From Pseudomonadota bacterium (lineage in GTDB: Bacteria; Pseudomonadota; Gammaproteobacteria; Xanthomonadales; Xanthomonadaceae): a DNA stretch of 37,010 nt. The stretch is taken from the NCBI GenBank assembly GCA_023423235.1, contig JAFAFY010000427.1:1-37010 (forward strand), read 5' to 3'. Below the pieces are notes generated by a model. It ran no database searches. It was not told where the DNA came from and worked only from the letters and a program-made list of their open reading frames with translations. Shown here piece by piece: positions 32,838 through 37,010 of the stretch. The translations under genes were made by a program, and so were the position numbers. The stretch's first letter is position 1. The number at the start of each line of letters is the position of its first letter.

Positions 32838-34238
32838 CCGTACCTCGAAGCGCGCACCGCCCAGCTCGGCCGAGCGCCCCACCTGCAGTTCGCCACGGTA
32901 GCTGTGGACGATGTCCTGCACGATCGACAGGCCGATGCCATGGCCCTGCACGCGCTCGTCGCCGCGCACGCCACGCTGCAGCACGTCGGCGATGCGATCG
33001 GCGGGAATGCCGGGACCATCGTCCTCGACCACCAGCATCAGGCCGGGGCGGCGGTTGGGCGCACGCTCGCCTTCCGTGACCGTCAGCAACACGCGCGACT
33101 TCGCCCACTTGAAGGCGTTCTCCAGCAGGTTGCCCAGCAGTTCCTGCAGGTCGCCGGGTTCGCCGTGGAAGCGCGCCGCGGCATCGATCTCGAACTCGCA
33201 GATCGTGCCCTTGGCCGCGTAGATCTTCTCCAGCCCGCGCACGATCTGCTCGGCATGCGGCTCGATCTCCACCGCTGCGGCGAACAGCTGGTGGCCGCTG
33301 GAGGCCGCGCGCGCCAGCTGGTAGGTCACCAGGTCGGTCATGCGCTGTAGCTGCGCCTCCACCTCCTCGCGCAGCTCGGCCTCGCCGGTGCCGGCGTCGA
33401 GCCGCGAGCGCAGTACCGCCAGCGGCGTCTTCAGGCTGTGCGCCAGGTCGGACATGGTGTTGCGCTGGCGGTTGAGGTGCTCGCGTTCGCTGTCGATCAG
33501 CGCGTTGATGCTCTCGGTCAGCGGCTGCAGCTCGCGCGGGTGCTGCATGCCCATGCGCTCGGCCTGGCCGCGCTGCACCCGCACCAGTTCGCTTTCCACC
33601 CGCCGCAGCGGCCACAGGCTCCAGCGCAGGATCAGGCCCTGCAGCAGCAGCAGGATCAGGCCGGCGATGCCCAGGTTGACCCACAGCGCGGCGCGGAACA
33701 CCCGCACCTGGCGCGGCACGGTGCCGGCATCCTCCATCACGTAGATGGTGTAGGCGAACTCCTCCTCGCTGCGCCCCTCCGGTGCCCACACCAGGCCCAG
33801 GCCATAGCGGTAGACCTCGCCGTGGGTGCCGTCGCTGCGCAGCATCGACAGCGGGCCTTCGAACTTCTCCTCGCGCGCGGCCAGCATCCCGGCGTCGGGC
33901 AGTTGCGGACCGGAGGCCGAGGGCGAACTCCAGTAGCCGTTGGGCAGCACCACCTCGGCGTACAGGCCGCTGCCCGGACGCAGGAAGCGGTCGTCGGGCG
34001 CGGACTCGGCGGTGTAGATCTCGCCACCGCGCAGGAAATCGATGTCGCCGGCGTAGGCGTAGACGTAGTTGCGCAGGCGGTCGCGCTGGCCTTCGCCGGC
34101 GACGTCGATGAAGGCACGGTCGAGCGCGTAGCCGGCAAGCGCGAGAAATGCCAGCAGGCCGATGCTGGCGGCGAGCAACTGGCGCGCCTGCAACGAGCGC
34201 GGACGCCAGTGCAGCTGCCGTCGTGTCTCACCTGCCAT
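32820..34238 (-). CDS. phoQ: PhoQ-type sensor histidine kinase
   Basis: The 472-aa membrane kinase has two transmembrane helices (about 19-39 and 184-204) around a periplasmic sensor of about 145 residues rich in acidic side chains (SEEEFAY, DAGTVPRQ). A HAMP-like segment follows, then the phosphorylated His267 in SDLAHSLKTPLAVL and the ATPase domain with N box NLLENAFKWAKSRV, G1 VEDDGPGIPADR and G2 GHGIGLSIVQDIV. The acidic periplasmic patch suggests sensing of divalent cations or cationic peptides. It lies 120 bp after phoP on the same strand. PhoQ is the best name, but other kinases of this subfamily are possible. Confidence 0.88.
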   Translation of the reverse strand: MAGETRRQLHWRPRSLQARQLLAASIGLLAFLALAGYALDRAFIDVAGEGQRDRLRNYVYAYAGDIDFLRGGEIYTAESAPDDRFLRPGSGLYAEVVLPNGYWSSPSASGPQLPDAGMLAAREEKFEGPLSMLRSDGTHGEVYRYGLGLVWAPEGRSEEEFAYTIYVMEDAGTVPRQVRVFRAALWVNLGIAGLILLLLQGLILRWSLWPLRRVESELVRVQRGQAERMGMQHPRELQPLTESINALIDSEREHLNRQRNTMSDLAHSLKTPLAVLRSRLDAGTGEAELREEVEAQLQRMTDLVTYQLARAASSGHQLFAAAVEIEPHAEQIVRGLEKIYAAKGTICEFEIDAAARFHGEPGDLQELLGNLLENAFKWAKSRVLLTVTEGERAPNRRPGLMLVVEDDGPGIPADRIADVLQRGVRGDERVQGHGIGLSIVQDIVHSYRGELQVGRSAELGGARFEVRLPPGF

Positions 34239-34311
34239 CGTTCACGCCCTGCTCCAGCCCTCTGCCGCGGATGCCGTCCAGCCTACACGCGCACGCAGGC
34301 GCATACCGCCT

Positions 34312-34346
34312 GCGCCCCGGCGACCGAAGTGGCCGGGACGGGGCGC
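34312..34346 (-). other. Hairpin in the phoP-phoQ gap
   Basis: An 8-bp stem GCGCCCCG (34312-34319) and CGGGGCGC (34339-34346) spans the intergenic region. There is no T-run on the minus strand. It may lower kinase expression relative to the regulator by partial termination or mRNA processing; this is inference. Confidence 0.4.
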
Positions 34347-34358
34347 GTCTGCGTTTGC

Positions 34359-35045
34359 TCAGCCTTCGGTATTGCGCGGGATGGCAAACCGGTAACCGCG
34401 CCCGCGCACGGTCTCGATCGGCTTGAGCGTGCCTTCCGGGTCGAGCTTCTTGCGCAGGCGGCCGATGAACACTTCCAGCACGTTCGAGTCGCGGTCGAAA
34501 TCCTGCTGGTAGATGTGCTCGGTCAGGTCGGCCTTCGAGACCAGCTCGCCGGCATGCATCATCAGGTACTCGAGCACCTTGTACTCGTAGCTGGTCAAGT
34601 CGACGTTCTTGCCGTCCACGCTGACAGTCTGCGCGGCCAGGTCCAGCATCACCGTGCCGCATTCCAGAGTGGGCTTGCTCCAGCCTGCGGCGCGGCGCAC
34701 CAGCGCGTTGATGCGCGCCAGCAGTTCCTCGACGTGGAAGGGCTTGACCAGATAGTCGTCGGCGCCCTGCTTCAGGCCATCGACCTTGTCCTGCCAGCTC
34801 GAACGTGCGGTGAGGATCAGCACCGGGAACTGCTTGCCTTCCTCGCGCAGGGCCTTGATCAGCTCCATGCCCGACATCTTGGGCAGGCCCAGGTCGATGA
34901 TGCCGACGTCGAACGGCACTTCGCGGCCCATGTACAGGCCTTCCTCGCCGTCCTGGGCGGCATCGACGGCGAAGCCTTCACGCTTCAGCCGGGCCGCGAG
35001 GGTTTCGCGCAGGGGGGCTTCGTCTTCGACGAGCAGGATACGCAT
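34359..35045 (-). CDS. phoP: PhoP-type response regulator
   Basis: The 228-aa OmpR-family regulator has a receiver domain with acidic pocket EDE (residues 7-9), the phosphorylated Asp51 in GIIDLGLPKMSG, Thr/Lys at LTARSSWQDKVDGL and VKPFHVEEL. The C-terminal winged helix holds VDLTSYEYKVLEYLM and SNVLEVFIGRLRKKL. The sequence is close to the PhoP group, and the kinase gene follows. A small PepSY-like gene precedes it by 58 bp, so a three-gene operon is likely. Confidence 0.93.
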   Translation of the reverse strand: MRILLVEDEAPLRETLAARLKREGFAVDAAQDGEEGLYMGREVPFDVGIIDLGLPKMSGMELIKALREEGKQFPVLILTARSSWQDKVDGLKQGADDYLVKPFHVEELLARINALVRRAAGWSKPTLECGTVMLDLAAQTVSVDGKNVDLTSYEYKVLEYLMMHAGELVSKADLTEHIYQQDFDRDSNVLEVFIGRLRKKLDPEGTLKPIETVRGRGYRFAIPRNTEG

Positions 35046-35103
35046 GGGTCAACTCCGGTCGAGACGGCCGGATGGGCCGTGAATAGGGCGAAAGAATGCA
35101 GGA

Positions 35104-35463
35104 TCAATCGTCATCGCCGCGTGCACGCACCGGCCGCCCGCGCTGCTGCGGATCGTCGACGTACACCCGCACCCGGCCGCTGTCATCGAGCACCTTGATG
35201 CGGTTGAGGTCGCGCCCGTCGGAGTGCATGCGCTCGGCGCTGAGCACCCGCCCACGGGTCGTGCGCTCGATCCGGCGCACCGAATCGGACATCGAATCCT
35301 GGGAGCGGGCACGACGCTGCGGCATGGCCCCGGGATCGCCGCGGCGATCCAGCTCGGCGCGCGGATGCGGCGGGTCGTTGAACGCCCGCGCCGGCAACGC
35401 GATGCCGCCCGCAACGATGGCGGGCAGCAGGATCAACAGCAGACGGGGCACCGCAACGGACAC
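35104..35463 (-). CDS. Exported PepSY-like protein upstream of phoP
   Basis: The 119-aa product begins at GTG 35463 (MSVAVPRLLLILLPAIVAGG then IALPARA), with AGGAG eight bases before the start. It has a signal peptide cleaved near ARA-FNDPP. The mature part is Arg-rich and ends in GRVLSAERMHSDGRDLNRIK and VLDDSGRVRVYVDDP, like one half of a PepSY fold. Such small proteins often sit beside two-component genes and may modulate the sensor from the periplasm. An AT-rich stretch at 35540-35560, with TTAACTTTTTC on the plus strand, lies upstream and is a likely promoter region. Confidence 0.75.
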   Translation of the reverse strand: MSVAVPRLLLILLPAIVAGGIALPARAFNDPPHPRAELDRRGDPGAMPQRRARSQDSMSDSVRRIERTTRGRVLSAERMHSDGRDLNRIKVLDDSGRVRVYVDDPQQRGRPVRARGDDD

Positions 35464-35619
35464 GCTGGCCGCTCCTCGTGGGGGACTGGATGGAACTGCA
35501 GACACTGCCCGGGATTCTTGGAGCGGCGCGGTGAATCCGTCCTTAACTTTTTCTTCGCATTGCCAAACCCGTTCAGGTTCAACGGCTTGGCACAGGCGTT
35601 CCGGCGACCGGGTCCACGT

Positions 35620-36527
35620 TCAGTAGAGTTCCGCGACGCAGCAGCGCAGCGACCCGCCGGCCGCCTCGATCGCCGCCAGCGGCACGGTCTCGACGGCGAA
35701 TCCGGCCGTCCCCAGCCCCGCGCGCACCGCGTCCGGCAGCGCCGCGCCTGCCGCCGCGCTCATCCACACGCTGGCAGGCGTGAGGGCAATGGCGTTGGCG
35801 ACGAAGCCGTCCCGCGCGGCCGCGTCCAGGCGGAAACCGGCGGCACCGTAGAAGCCGGCGATGGCATCGCCGATGGCCGGGTCGGCGAAGCCCTGCGGGC
35901 ACACCAGCGCCGCACGCCCGGCGAGCACCGCCAGCACCACGTTGGTGTGGTACTCGCCAGGCGCCAGGTCGAACAGCAGGGTCGCGCGCAGGCCGAAGGC
36001 CTCGTGCATCAGTTGTGCACCGGCCGCGTCGCAGCGCTCCGACAGACCGCAGAAGCCCAGCCCGCGGGCGCGGTCGATGACCAGTGCGCCGGTCAGCTCG
36101 CAGGGATGCGGCTGGGTCGACAGGTCGATCTCGCGGTAGCGCAGGACATCGCGCAGGAAGCCGCGGATGTCGGCCCGCAATGCCTCGGCCTGGCGTACGG
36201 GGTGGCGCATGCGGCCGATGATCGCGCGTCCGTCGACGGTGCCGAACACGTTGTTGGGGAAGACGGCATCGGGCGTGGCCGGATCGCCGGCAAAGCACAG
36301 CGTGGGCAGGGCAGTCGACATCCGCCGCTGCAGCGCGCGGTGCTCGGCCAGCGCCAGGGCGGGATCGAAGGCCGCGGCCGCGGCCATGTAGCGGTTGTCG
36401 CGCGCGGATTCCTCGGCGCGGCCGAAGCCCTCGGGCGCCACCAGGAAGGCGGCGCGTGCGGTTGCCGGGCCGAAATCGGCCGGGATGGCCTGCGCTGCGG
36501 CGAAGAACGCGCCGGCGTCGCGGGTGA

Positions 36528-36531
<4 letters not shown>
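35620..36531 (-). CDS. ctlX: CtlX-type citrulline hydrolase / arginine deiminase-related protein
   Basis: The 303-aa protein belongs to the guanidino-group-modifying superfamily. Motifs are FLVAPEGFGRAEESARDNRY, PDAVFPNNVFGTVDGRAIIG, the catalytic His in PGEYHTNVVLAVLAGRA and the nucleophile Cys in SLRCCVAELY at the C-terminal end. The F-P-N-N segment and lack of an arginine-deiminase-sized chain fit the CtlX group, described as hydrolysing citrulline in the catabolic route of some bacteria. Its ATG overlaps the stop of dusA (ATGA). The start has no clear ribosome binding site, consistent with coupling. Confidence 0.82.

Positions 36532-37010
<479 letters not shown>

Overview
The window is about 37 kb of GC-rich DNA with the gene content and style of the Xanthomonadaceae/Lysobacteraceae (Lysobacter, Luteimonas or Stenotrophomonas-like). 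The evidence is strongly GC-biased third codon positions, tyrosine and tryptophan degradation genes, a PhoP/PhoQ pair, a CtlX-type hydrolase, and dispersed palindromic repeats of the kind scattered through these genomes. No species can be named from the sequence alone. The window cuts a lipoprotein gene at its left edge and dusA at its right edge.

Layout. 1-3633: homogentisate pathway (hppD then hmgA, minus strand) with a divergent MarR-type regulator and a shared palindromic operator candidate. 3634-8165: an islet of visibly lower GC holding a secretion-associated carrier-like fragment, an N-acetylmuramoyl-L-alanine amidase without a signal peptide, and two lipoproteins behind it. I read this as an effector-immunity module, probably exported by a type VI secretion system (T6SS). 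Part of it (amidase 3' end plus lipoprotein) has been tandemly duplicated, and several genes carry single-base frameshifts. 8215-12497: a peptide transporter, an AbgT-family transporter and tryptophan 2,3-dioxygenase. 12628-16146: a large secreted multidomain nuclease. 16339-20338: a 2-oxo-acid dehydrogenase operon (E1 alpha, E1 beta, a small SH3-like protein, E2), with an interspersed repeat inserted in frame in the E2 linker. 20359-28675: small membrane proteins, a VOC protein, a metallo-hydrolase, trpS with an extra C-terminal domain, CsbD, an entericidin, arginase and a GAF protein. 28736-31390: tRNA-Thr, a SPOR-like protein, coaX and birA. 31619-37010: a small secreted protein, a 15-bp tandem repeat, mtfA, a PepSY-like gene with phoP and phoQ, ctlX and dusA.

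How the genes work together. Much of the window serves amino-acid and peptide catabolism: peptide uptake (POT), tyrosine (HppD, HmgA), tryptophan (KynA), arginine (arginase) and citrulline (CtlX), feeding acyl-CoA formation by the E1/E2 operon. This fits a proteolytic soil or water bacterium. The islet at 3.6-8.2 kb is the most unusual part: a peptidoglycan-cutting candidate effector, two candidate periplasmic protectors and a truncated effector tail form a classic picture of toxin-immunity turnover.
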